A program made the position numbers and the translations under genes. 64,000 nt of DNA, taken from UBA6016 sp964568395. GTDB taxonomy: Bacteria; Campylobacterota; Campylobacteria; Campylobacterales; UBA6016. The notes under the pieces were generated by a model. That model worked only from the letters and a program-made list of their open reading frames with translations, was not told the DNA's origin and did no database searches. The stretch is from positions 62,001 through 126,000 of the forward strand of contig CAZMPN010000001.1 of assembly GCA_964568395.1 (NCBI GenBank), written 5' to 3'. Positions 8,451 to 16,130 of this stretch are shown in pieces; position 1 is the first letter of the stretch, and every line of letters begins with the position of its first letter.

Positions 8451-8661
8451 AAAGCAAGAGCCTACGGCATAGAGGCTTAGAAGCAATACAGCGCCTACCG
8501 CAACACAAAACGGGTCAAAGACGGGCTAAAAATAGGTCAAGCAAATCACAACGACAAAGAAGCTCACTGCATATAAGTGGGCTACAATCAGGTCGTAAAA
8601 TCTAATCTTTTTAACACTCTCTGTCACTACCATTTATCTAACAAAACAAAAGGCTAAGACC

Positions 8662-9045
8662 ATGGGCAGACGCAAAGATGTAAACCCGCTTGACGCTTTC
8701 GACTATGTAGAAATGTACGCTTTTGAAGCTATTAAGGAGCTAGAGGCCAGAGGCGCGCGCATCACACTATACATAATGAGGGAAACGGTAAAGCAAGCGA
8801 TCCGCACGGCAAGAGCAGACCGCCCGCAGACTTGCTACATACGAGGCGACAACCCAAAAGAGCGAGAGGCTTATATACTATGGGAACAACTAAAGCACGG
8901 TGATATGAAGATGAAAGAAATATACGACCACATTGGCAGACAACTAGATATGCCGGCCGCAACAGTAGAAAAGCACATCTCAAGATTTAGAAAGGGATAC
9001 AACCCAACGATACCACGCTATGAAGATATGCTAAAGGCGAGTTAG
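8662..9045 (+). CDS. Unknown protein of the element, possible DNA-binding
   Basis: 127 aa, basic N-terminus (MGRRKDVNPLDAFDYVEMYA), several amphipathic helices, and a C-terminal part (KEIYDHIGRQLDMPAATVEKHISRF region, residues about 88-113) that looks like a helix-turn-helix recognising DNA. I do not recognise the family. It is a single gene behind the repeat region with a TACAAT-like box near 8585, and may be a copy-control or transfer-related regulator; that is inference. Confidence 0.55.
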   Translation: MGRRKDVNPLDAFDYVEMYAFEAIKELEARGARITLYIMRETVKQAIRTARADRPQTCYIRGDNPKEREAYILWEQLKHGDMKMKEIYDHIGRQLDMPAATVEKHISRFRKGYNPTIPRYEDMLKAS

Positions 9046-9158
9046 TCAAAATAAAGACATAATGGATAGGTTCTTCCGTAGGTTTCCATATACGGGTAAC
9101 TCACGACCCCGAAAATTTCCTAGATATAAAGCTTTTTAGATTGTCAGTCTGTCCGTTT

Positions 9159-9260
9159 TTATTTATTCCAGGCTTTTAGTGTATCGCTTAGAACATACAG
9201 CACAAAAGGCACCAAAAAGAACGGGGTAAAAACTGACAAGATCAGGCATAAATATTTCAT
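9159..9260 (-). CDS. Possible 33-residue membrane peptide
   Basis: On the minus strand ATG at 9260 opens a 33-codon frame ending TAA at 9159. Its product starts MKYLCLILSVFTPFF, has one continuous hydrophobic segment of about 22 residues and ends DTLKAWNK, so it would be a single-span membrane peptide. The ribosome binding site is poor (GGTGAT 11-16 nt upstream). It lies in an otherwise gene-free stretch of the element and may be a toxin-like or lysis-like peptide, or chance. Confidence 0.3.
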   Translation of the reverse strand: MKYLCLILSVFTPFFLVPFVLYVLSDTLKAWNK

Positions 9261-9533
9261 AACTTCATTATCACCAAAAATAGAATATAAATCAAGATAA
9301 GGGATAAGGGGGTCAAATCCCTACGGCGGCAAGGATAAAAGACCGCGCCCCTAATCAACATTTTATGCACGCCATTTTTGACTTTTGAAAACATAGGACA
9401 GTTGCAAAATAATACAGGCAAAAAAGCGTGAAAGCCTTTACGACAAAGCGTATCGCATAGTGGACAGTTATAGTGTATCAGTACATGGCGCAACTTATAG
9501 CCGAGTATTGCAGAGAGAGGCAAAAGCCCCTCT
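9261..9533. other. Intergenic region of the element without a supported gene
   Basis: 273 bp between the small peptide frame and the orf65 stop. A minus-strand frame of 88 codons crosses it but has no good ribosome site and an erratic, Cys-rich translation. GGGAT at 9301-9305 can pair with ATCCC about 11 nt on, and the stretch GGTCAAATCC resembles a tRNA T-loop, but no complete tRNA can be drawn. Confidence 0.4.
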
Positions 9534-9731
9534 TTATTGGTTATTTTTTTGCGACTTTACCCATTCCTTTAAAAACCCGACGCACTCGTAAGCTATTTCA
9601 CTCATTAGAAAAAATGCTTCACTTTGGTGTTTATGGCTTCCATCCTCTAAAGCAAATGCGCTAAGCATAGCCGTAACACCCTCTAGCCTTTGTAATGCAA
9701 GCTCAACATCTATTTTGCTCATCTGCTCCAT
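9534..9731 (-). CDS. Small unknown protein of the element
   Basis: 65 aa, mainly helical and acidic in the middle (VELALQRLEGVTAMLSAFAL), ending in Lys/Gln-rich KSQKNNQ. The start codon shares a base with the stop of the upstream minus-strand gene (TAATG), so the two form a coupled pair. The arrangement and helical content make it credible as a gene, but no family is recognised. These two genes lie at the distal end of the element, a common place for modules convergent to the integrase side. Confidence 0.6.
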   Translation of the reverse strand: MEQMSKIDVELALQRLEGVTAMLSAFALEDGSHKHQSEAFFLMSEIAYECVGFLKEWVKSQKNNQ

Positions 9732-10000
9732 TATGCAACCTCCGGCGTTTGTTTTGATAGTTTTTCAAGCCTTGAGGCTCTTGTTTTATCAAGTAAATAT
9801 CCGCCCACCGTTACCCTATTGATAGTGCCGTTTGGATTTAACACAACATCAAGACCACCATCACCCGCTTTTACAATTTGCATCTGGATTCCGCTTATTA
9901 CCAAGATGGTAACATCATCATTCGTAAGTCCGTAGTGTTCGATTAGCCCTATTAACCCATCATCCTTGAGCATATCCATGTATGCGTTTTTGCTATTCAT
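9731..10000 (-). CDS. Unknown protein of the element
   Basis: 89 aa. The N-terminal half (NAYMDMLKDDGLIGLIEHYG) is helical, the middle contains VTILVISGIQMQIVKAGDG and a Gly-rich VTVGGYLLD segment, suggesting a small alpha/beta fold. ATG at 10000 is preceded by AAAGGGG. It is transcribed away from the right attachment region and coupled to orf65. No family is recognised. Confidence 0.6.
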   Translation of the reverse strand: MNSKNAYMDMLKDDGLIGLIEHYGLTNDDVTILVISGIQMQIVKAGDGGLDVVLNPNGTINRVTVGGYLLDKTRASRLEKLSKQTPEVA

Positions 10001-10081
10001 TTTGAAAGCCCCTTTAGTTTAAAATAGCCGAATATCCGGCTTTGTATTTTGACTAAAAAAAGAGGGGCAGCAACGCTTTAA

Positions 10082-10104
10082 TTGTACCTTTTAATGTACC
10101 TTTT
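10082..10104. repeat. Right pair of integrase arm-type repeats
   Basis: TTGTACCTTTT at 10082-10092 and TGTACCTTTT at 10095-10104 match the left pair at 4442-4463 in sequence, orientation and 13-nt spacing. Together they mark both ends of the element and probably bind the arm domain of the integrase. Confidence 0.65.
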
Positions 10105-10156
10105 GGAATTATACTTTTTTAATATGTCTATAAAATAGAGCTTTAAAGGCTTTAGT

Positions 10157-10177
10157 CGATAGAGCTACGCCCACCAA
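10157..10177. repeat. Attachment site attR (decayed copy of tRNA-Ala 3' end)
   Basis: CGAT, three bases, GCTACGCCCACCAA repeats the tRNA-Ala 3' end at 4307-4328 with one T missing and the three variable bases changed. It is not part of a complete tRNA. Drift after integration would explain the differences, because only the copy in the functional tRNA is under selection. Confidence 0.6.
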
Positions 10178-10245
10178 ACTTCATCATTAAAATCAAATCT
10201 TTTTATCTTTAGACGATTTACTTGTATCCAAACAAGGAGTTTCAA

Positions 10246-10833
10246 ATGCAGGTAAACGAAACCACAAAACATCAGACATATACGATGAACATAAAAGCTT
10301 CTATGAATATCGAGAATAAAAAAGAAGAGAGCGGTATCGCCGACGATATTAAGGAAAAAATAAAAAAAGGTGAAATATCCGGTAAGTCGCTATCAAACTC
10401 TTATCTATTCGAGTTTAGTTTGAAGATAGAGAGCTATTCGTCCTCTTCGTTTGAAGCGCAAAGTGGATTATTCGATATAAATAAGATCAGAAGCCTGACA
10501 AAAGATTTAAAGCTGGACGAGCTTGGCTATAAAGGCAAACCTATAGCCGATCTGACGCCGGACGAGGCAAAAGAGCTCGTAGGCAAGGATGGCTTTTTCG
10601 GGGTTGCAAAAACCTCGGAAAGATTGGCAGATTTTGTAATATCAGGCGGAGGCAACGATATAGAGAAGCTAAAATCCGGCAGGGAAGGGATTATCAAGGG
10701 CTTCAAGGAAGCTGAAGCCCTATGGGGAGAGAAGCTGCCAGATATATCGTACGAAACGCTCAATAAGGCGCTTGAAAAAATAGATAAGCGCATAGAGCAG
10801 CTTGGCGGAAAAGCCCTAGACGTAGAAGCCTAG
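10246..10833 (+). CDS. Campylobacterota conserved unknown protein
   Basis: 195 aa from ATG 10246, which has AAGGAG 7 nt upstream; the frame is open from 10222. The N-terminal third is polar with Ser-rich SLKIESYSSSSFEAQSG. The C-terminal part has short helices (DLTPDEAKELVGKDGFFGV, ERLADFVISGGGND, EGIIKGFKEAEALWGEKLP). Relatives in this phylum are often labelled hydrogenase-4 component G, but no hydrogenase gene is near and nothing in the sequence suggests a redox function, so I do not use that name. It lies just beyond attR and converges on mrp with overlapping CTAG stops. Confidence 0.75.
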   Translation: MQVNETTKHQTYTMNIKASMNIENKKEESGIADDIKEKIKKGEISGKSLSNSYLFEFSLKIESYSSSSFEAQSGLFDINKIRSLTKDLKLDELGYKGKPIADLTPDEAKELVGKDGFFGVAKTSERLADFVISGGGNDIEKLKSGREGIIKGFKEAEALWGEKLPDISYETLNKALEKIDKRIEQLGGKALDVEA

Positions 10834-11651
10834 GCGCCAAGAGTCGATATTAGCTCGTCCGCGATTTTTTTATAATATGCCTTGTACTCTTCGGATGCAT
10901 GGGCGACCGGAGGAGTCCCTTCGTCGCTAAGCTCCCTTATTTCCATAAGAAGCGGTATTTGTCCTAGCAGTTTTACTCCGTAGTTTGCGGCGAGCATCTC
11001 TCCGCCGCCGCTTCCGAAGATGTCATATCTGGCTTTTGTATCCGGCGTTACGAAATAGCTCATATTCTCGACGATACCGGCGATAGGCACCTTGATATCT
11101 TGAAACATTCTAATAGCGCGGCTCACGTCGTCGGTGGCTACGGCCTGCGGAGTTGTTACCAAAATGCCCGCCGATATTTTCATCTCCTGAGCCGTTGTCA
11201 GCTGTATATCTCCGGTTCCGGGAGGCATATCGATAATGAAATAATCAAGCTCTCCCCAGGCCACGTCTTCTATTAGCTGAACAAGCGCGCTTACCGCCAC
11301 GGAGCTTCTCCATACGAGAGGCGTATCCGGGGTAGGAGTGGTGATGCCTACGGACATTATCTTGATACCGTAGTTTTCAGACGGGATTATCTTATCGTCG
11401 GCGCTCCATTTGAGTGTTTCATGCCTTATGTTTAGAAGCCTCGGAATATCGGGACCGTATATATCGGCATCGAGGATGCCTACTTTTTTTCCTGCCTGCG
11501 CCAAGGCTACCGCCAGATTTGCGCTGACGGTACTTTTGCCTACGCCGCCTTTACCGCTGGTTACGGCTATTACGTGCTTTGCGAACGTAGCCCTGTCGTT
11601 AGGTTTTTCAAAAGTACCGTATGTAAGCGGTTTTTTAGGAGACGGATTCAT
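10830..11651 (-). CDS. mrp: Mrp/NBP35-family iron-sulfur carrier ATPase (ApbC-like)
   Basis: A 273 aa P-loop protein that in its family binds and delivers [4Fe-4S] clusters. It shows the deviant Walker A GKGGVGKS, the switch motif DADIYGPDIPRLL and IDMPPGTGD. The N-terminal MIP18 domain present in longer homologues is absent. The segment that normally carries the cluster-binding CxxC reads ENMSYFVTPDTKARYDIFG and has no cysteine, so it may be a cysteine-less subtype. It follows a coupled unknown gene (11635-12030) on the same strand and converges with 10246-10833, sharing the CTAG palindrome in their stops. Confidence 0.85.
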   Translation of the reverse strand: MNPSPKKPLTYGTFEKPNDRATFAKHVIAVTSGKGGVGKSTVSANLAVALAQAGKKVGILDADIYGPDIPRLLNIRHETLKWSADDKIIPSENYGIKIMSVGITTPTPDTPLVWRSSVAVSALVQLIEDVAWGELDYFIIDMPPGTGDIQLTTAQEMKISAGILVTTPQAVATDDVSRAIRMFQDIKVPIAGIVENMSYFVTPDTKARYDIFGSGGGEMLAANYGVKLLGQIPLLMEIRELSDEGTPPVAHASEEYKAYYKKIADELISTLGA

Positions 11652-12030
11652 TTTGTACCTCTTTTATTGCATTATCTATTTTTCTAACGGCTCTTTTCGA
11701 TTTTATAAGCCACTCTTCTATCGCATCCGCCGCACCCGGGAACTTCGCATTTAGCTCCTCGTATGTTTCGATTCTCTCTTCCACGATTTTTTTTACGAAT
11801 TGTAACGTCTGAGCAAGACGCTCTTCGTCTTTTGCAATTTTCAGCAATTCGCCGAACATTTTGGCATTGTTTGTCAGTTTCAGCTCTATGCCAGCCTCCA
11901 AAGCCGCGCGGCTCATATCGGCCGTAGATAGGTATACCCCGCTATAGTCGACGCCTAGCAACTCGTACAGATAAAATCCGAGAGAGTTGGAAATTAACTT
12001 TTTATTATCATCAGTATTAGAAATATTCAT
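11635..12030 (-). CDS. Unknown helical protein coupled to mrp
   Basis: 131 aa, soluble, with long charged helices (FGELLKIAKDEERLAQTLQF, RIETYEELNAKF). No family is recognised. Its last 17 nt overlap the start of mrp, so the pair is translationally coupled and the protein may work with Mrp in iron-sulfur assembly. It is divergent from the molybdoenzyme operon, which contains many iron-sulfur clusters; a link is possible but unproven. Confidence 0.7.
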   Translation of the reverse strand: MNISNTDDNKKLISNSLGFYLYELLGVDYSGVYLSTADMSRAALEAGIELKLTNNAKMFGELLKIAKDEERLAQTLQFVKKIVEERIETYEELNAKFPGAADAIEEWLIKSKRAVRKIDNAIKEVQNESVS

Positions 12031-12197
12031 AATAAGCCCTGCTTACTTTTTTGTGTTTTTTTGTGGTTTTCATCATAGCCAAAACAATATGAAAGTACAA
12101 GCAACCAATTATTACCGAGGCTCATAGCTACAATATTCCGCAGCCAATTTTTATGGTGTAACTTATAGTTGATTAAATAAAAATAATAATAACTTTA

Positions 12198-12224
12198 CTT
12201 AATATGATTAAGACTTGATTAAGA
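12198..12224. promoter_or_regulatory. Putative operator of the rhodanese-molybdoenzyme operon
   Basis: The 268-bp gap between the divergent genes contains CTTAAT-ATG-ATTAAG (12198-12212), a perfect inverted repeat, and TGATTAAGA repeated at 12205 and 12216, exactly 11 bp apart. It lies about 75-100 bp before the rhodanese start, where a regulator of the operon could bind. The rest of the gap is AT-rich with no gene seen. Confidence 0.5.
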
Positions 12225-12298
12225 TAAGTTTACTTAAAATTTGTACCCTTGCAAAAAGTAAAATTAATGCAAAAGAAGAGCAAAAATAAGGAGCGTTT

Positions 12299-13219
12299 AT
12301 GAAGAAGCTATTGGCATCTCTTTGCCTGTTTTCTTCGGTTGCCGTCGTTTCCGTTTTGGCAGATGATATCAGTATCTCTGCAAAAGAAGCGAAGGAATTG
12401 GTTGGCAAGCCGGGAGTCGTTTTTGTAAGCGGAGACAATGACGACGTTTTTAAACTTAACCATGTTGAGGGTTCTATGAATATGGACGCTCACCATCTTC
12501 ACCATTCGGATATCACAGGCGATATGCACTGTGCTCCACTATATATGTGTCCTGAAGAGGCCGAAAAATACATCGGCAAAAAAGGCATAGACAACGACAC
12601 GCTAGTAATAGCGTACGATGACTTCAAAGGGCCGAACGCGACAGGCGTATGGCATTTCTTTAAATCATTCGGACACGATAAAGTAAAAATAGTAAACGGC
12701 GGTATAGCACAGCTAAGAGCCGAGGGCGTAAAAATAGTTAAGGGTGCCGAACCACAAGTAGCTCCAAAAACTTTTAAAATCGATCCTAAAAAAGTAAACC
12801 ATGAAATAATAGTCTCTAAACAAGACGTTCTAAAAGCGGTTCAAGATATCGAGAAAAATGGCGACAAATCTCCATATATCATCATCGACTCTAGAAGAAT
12901 AGAAGAAATTATGGGGTCTTCAAAACTTGACAACGTAGCGCGCGGCGGACATATACCAAACGCTAAATTTATCGAGTGGACAAACTTCAGCGACGCAAAC
13001 AAAAAAATGTCTTACAAATCTTTGGATGAAATGCAAGCAATCCTTGATAAAAACGGCATAACGAAAGATAAAACCATCTATACATATTGCCACGTCGGTG
13101 CGGGTAGAGGTTCTTACATAGCGAGCGTACTAGAAAAACTTGGCTACAAAAACGTGAAAGTCTATACCGGCTCTTGGGACGAGTGGGGTAACGACTGGAA
13201 CATGCCGATAAGACGATGA
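12299..13219 (+). CDS. Periplasmic rhodanese-like sulfurtransferase
   Basis: 306 aa with a signal peptide (MKKLLASLCLFSSVAVVSVLA) and two rhodanese domains. The first (about 25-140) lacks the active Cys. The second has TYCHVGAGRGS near residue 264, where Cys is the expected persulfide carrier; the loop CHVGAGR differs from both thiosulfate (CRKGVT) and mercaptopyruvate (CGSGVT) types. AAGGAG precedes ATG. As first gene of an operon with a Tat-exported molybdoenzyme, it may supply or remove sulfane sulfur in the periplasm, or aid maturation of the enzyme. Which of these applies cannot be read from the sequence. Confidence 0.85.
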   Translation: MKKLLASLCLFSSVAVVSVLADDISISAKEAKELVGKPGVVFVSGDNDDVFKLNHVEGSMNMDAHHLHHSDITGDMHCAPLYMCPEEAEKYIGKKGIDNDTLVIAYDDFKGPNATGVWHFFKSFGHDKVKIVNGGIAQLRAEGVKIVKGAEPQVAPKTFKIDPKKVNHEIIVSKQDVLKAVQDIEKNGDKSPYIIIDSRRIEEIMGSSKLDNVARGGHIPNAKFIEWTNFSDANKKMSYKSLDEMQAILDKNGITKDKTIYTYCHVGAGRGSYIASVLEKLGYKNVKVYTGSWDEWGNDWNMPIRR

Positions 13220-13233
13220 GGGAGAAGGTAACA

Positions 13234-16113
13234 ATGGTAAAAAATAGAAGAGACTTTTTAAAAGCATCCGGTCTAACGGCGGCGCTTGTTGCCGGTCAAG
13301 GTTCACTGTTTGCAAAGACAAACGTAACAAAAATAGAGAATGCAAAAGAAGCGTACTCAAACGCATCTTTTACGGAAAACCTATATAGAAACGAGTTTAA
13401 CTTTACTTACGGCAACAAAGAAGAGCACGGTTTTGCATACCACTGTGTTAACTGTCAAGGTAACTGTGCTTGGGAAATCTGGTCTCACAACGGCGTTGTA
13501 ACTAGAGAAAACCAATCCGCAAGATACCCTATAATCAACCCTAGCGTTCCGGACTTCAACCCAAGAGGCTGTAATAAAGGCGTTGAACACTCCCAAGTAA
13601 TGTATGAAAAAGACAGAATCCTTTACCCAATGAAAAGAATGGGTAAAAGAGGCGAGGGTAAGTGGAAAAGAATCAGCTGGGATGAAGCTACGCAAGAGAT
13701 AGCGCAAAAACTATACGACACTATGATAGACCCTAAAAAAGGTCCTGGCGCAATAACCGTTCACGCCGGTACAGGTCTACTAACGGAAGGTAGAAGGGGC
13801 GGTCCTCTTAGATTCTCTACTCAGCTTGGCGCGGTAAGAATTTATCCTGCTTCATACCTAGGCGATATGTTCTCCGGCGCGGCGGTAGCGTACGGCGAAG
13901 GTAACATGGGCTGTACTTACGACTTTATGTACGGCGTGAACGTAGCCATCATGTGGGGCGCAAACCCGTCTGCGACAAGGATTCCTGACGCTCACTTCGT
14001 ATGGGAAGGTAAATACAACGGCGCAAAAATCGTAGTTATTACTCCTGAATTCAACGCATCCGCGTCAAGAGCACACCTATGGGTACCGATCAAACCGGGC
14101 ACCGACAACTATCTTGCGATGAGCATCATAAACGAGCTTATCAGCAAAAAGCTATATATGCCGCAAGCGATCAAAACTTATACGGATCTTCCGTTCCTTG
14201 TAAGAGTGGACAACAAAAAACTTCTTAGAAGAAGCGACCTTGAGCATGCAAAAGATGCAAAAGAGCACCACAAATTCGAAGAACAGTTCTATACATGGAA
14301 CACAAAAACAAACTCTATCGCTTTGATGCCTGGAACCGAAGGAAGCGACCTTAAAACTCTTAGGCTGAAAGACAAGGGCTATGATATAGACCCTGCGATC
14401 GAAGGAACTTGGGAAGTTAAGCTTCAAGACGGAAAAACTGTAAAAGTAACAACCGTTTTCGAACTTCTAAAAGCAGAAGCCGCTAAATTCTCTGCGGAAT
14501 CTACGCAAAAAGTAACAGGCGTACACCCTTCAATAGTTGAAGAGCTGGCACGTGATATCGCAAAAGAAAAAGTAGTTGAAATCACTACGGGCTTTGCGCT
14601 AAACAAATATTTCAACGGCATTCTAAACATCTGGAACATCGCGTCAATCTGCGGTCTAACAGGTAGATACGGCCCAAGAGGCGGTCTGAATACCGAAAAC
14701 GAATTCTCTCTATCCGGCCTTGAAGCACTATCGGGACACGCAGGTAAATACCAAGCTAGATTCGGTTCTGGATTCTTCGGCGAGTTTATGATGGGTAACG
14801 GTATGAAGGATTTCGACAGATACTTCTCCGACGCAGACCTAAAAAGAGCTCAAGGTATCGAGAAAAAAGAGTACAAAGCGATTATAGACCAGATGATCAA
14901 AGACGGTAAAGCGTTTGCCGCGGATCCAAAAGGGGCAAAAAGAGCAAAACCGTTCTGGATACCTGAAGTTGCGCTTCTCGTGGCAGACTCTAAATTCAGA
15001 AGAACAAAAGGCAGCACCTACAGGGAAGAGTTCCTGAAGATGACTAAATACTTCGCTTACGTAGATTATAGAATGAGTGAGACTGCTATATACGCGGATA
15101 TACTCCTTCCTGCAAAATCACACTACGAAGTATTCGACCTTAGAAGTTCGCCTGGATACCACAGATTTACAAACCTTGCATACCCGGTAGCCAACCTAAA
15201 ACCGGTGGGCGAAGCGAAAGACGAGTGGAGCATATTTGAGCTTCTATCTCTAAAACTGCAAGAAATCGCGAAAAAAGGGCCGGTACAAAAAGTTAAAGAC
15301 CCTAAATATACGAGAGACGGCGTAAGAGAACTGGATAAATTCCACCTAGAGTTTACAAACCACGACGAAGAGTCCGAAGGTAACCTAGAACCGTATCTTG
15401 GGACAGATAAAATGGCCGTAGAAGCCGCGCTTGAAAAATGCGACCAGTACGCGCCTTACACTATAGAGAAGATGAAAAAATCAGGCGGCTTCCTTGTTCT
15501 AAACGAGAAAGCGGCAAAAACATCTCCTCTATATGCGGATAGACCGTTTAACTCATGGGAAGACCAAATGTTCAAATTCGAAAGATTTGAAACTCTTAGC
15601 GGTAGACAAACTTTCTACGTCGACCATGAAATGTGGATAAAACTAGGAGCTTGCGTAAATACGGCAAGAGAGAATATTGCGCCTGTAAACAAAGCGTTCC
15701 CGTTCAAAATGCTAACGCCGCACGCTAGATGGTCTATCCATGCGAACTGGAAAAACTCTAAGTTCCTTATGAGACTCCAAAGAGGTAAGCCTTGGATAGC
15801 AATCAACGATAAAGTTGCAAAAATCAAAGGCATCAAAGACGGTGACGATGTAAGAGTATACAACTCTCTAGGACAGTTCTTCGCAATGGCAAAAGTTTCA
15901 CACTCTGCGCCGATGGATGCACTGGTAATCGAAGACGGCTGGGAACCGAACATGTTTAAAGGCATGAGAGGACCAAACGACGTTGTTCCTACATCGCTTA
16001 ACCTGCTTGAAATGGCAGACAACTGGGGACACCTAAAATTCGGCGGTCTTTGGGACGGTAACCAATACGCATACGATGCGGCCGTAAACATTGAAAAAGC
16101 TAAAAAAGCTTGA
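13234..16113 (+). CDS. Type II DMSO-reductase-family molybdoenzyme, catalytic alpha subunit
   Basis: 959 aa with a Tat signal (NRRDFLKASG at the N-terminus), so exported folded. The FS0 iron-sulfur motif is H70-x3-C74-x3-C78 with C113 in PRGC, the pattern of NarG, SerA, DdhA, PcrA and EbdA. D211 in YLGDMFSG is the likely molybdenum ligand, typical of type II enzymes. WGANPSATRIPDAHF matches the cofactor-binding region. ATG 13234 with GAAGG upstream is preferred over 13216, which overlaps the rhodanese stop. With its NarH-like beta and heme gamma subunits it belongs with chlorate, selenate, dimethyl sulfide or hydrocarbon enzymes; the substrate is unknown. Confidence 0.85.
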   Translation: MVKNRRDFLKASGLTAALVAGQGSLFAKTNVTKIENAKEAYSNASFTENLYRNEFNFTYGNKEEHGFAYHCVNCQGNCAWEIWSHNGVVTRENQSARYPIINPSVPDFNPRGCNKGVEHSQVMYEKDRILYPMKRMGKRGEGKWKRISWDEATQEIAQKLYDTMIDPKKGPGAITVHAGTGLLTEGRRGGPLRFSTQLGAVRIYPASYLGDMFSGAAVAYGEGNMGCTYDFMYGVNVAIMWGANPSATRIPDAHFVWEGKYNGAKIVVITPEFNASASRAHLWVPIKPGTDNYLAMSIINELISKKLYMPQAIKTYTDLPFLVRVDNKKLLRRSDLEHAKDAKEHHKFEEQFYTWNTKTNSIALMPGTEGSDLKTLRLKDKGYDIDPAIEGTWEVKLQDGKTVKVTTVFELLKAEAAKFSAESTQKVTGVHPSIVEELARDIAKEKVVEITTGFALNKYFNGILNIWNIASICGLTGRYGPRGGLNTENEFSLSGLEALSGHAGKYQARFGSGFFGEFMMGNGMKDFDRYFSDADLKRAQGIEKKEYKAIIDQMIKDGKAFAADPKGAKRAKPFWIPEVALLVADSKFRRTKGSTYREEFLKMTKYFAYVDYRMSETAIYADILLPAKSHYEVFDLRSSPGYHRFTNLAYPVANLKPVGEAKDEWSIFELLSLKLQEIAKKGPVQKVKDPKYTRDGVRELDKFHLEFTNHDEESEGNLEPYLGTDKMAVEAALEKCDQYAPYTIEKMKKSGGFLVLNEKAAKTSPLYADRPFNSWEDQMFKFERFETLSGRQTFYVDHEMWIKLGACVNTARENIAPVNKAFPFKMLTPHARWSIHANWKNSKFLMRLQRGKPWIAINDKVAKIKGIKDGDDVRVYNSLGQFFAMAKVSHSAPMDALVIEDGWEPNMFKGMRGPNDVVPTSLNLLEMADNWGHLKFGGLWDGNQYAYDAAVNIEKAKKA

Positions 16114-16130
16114 GAGCAGGAGAATAATAT

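Larger units (their letters stand above)
4329..10177. mobile_element. Integrated element of about 5.85 kb in tRNA-Ala (satellite or small genomic island)
   Basis: The element lies between the intact tRNA-Ala 3' end and a degenerate copy of it at 10157-10177. A P4-type integrase is next to the tRNA. Paired TTGTACCTTTT repeats with identical spacing occur near both ends (4442-4463 and 10082-10104). Inside are an AlpA/excisionase-like regulator, small unknown genes, a possible replication initiator and two minus-strand genes near the far end. No capsid, portal, terminase, Zot or conjugation gene is visible, so it is either mobilised by a helper or decayed. The boundaries rest on the repeats; the mismatched att copy lowers certainty about the exact right end. 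Confidence 0.8.

Noticed and set aside
8219..8508. Three overlapping minus-strand frames after the Rep-like gene
   Set aside because: They are open because the region is purine-rich on the plus strand; the translations are Cys/Arg/Leu-rich and have no ribosome sites.
9257..9523. Minus-strand frame of 88 codons
   Set aside because: Irregular Cys-rich translation and no good ribosome site; only the shorter peptide frame 9159-9260 is kept, with low confidence.
13216..13233. Upstream ATG of the molybdoenzyme alpha gene
   Set aside because: It would overlap the rhodanese stop and lacks a ribosome site; ATG 13234 has GAAGG and gives a standard Tat signal.
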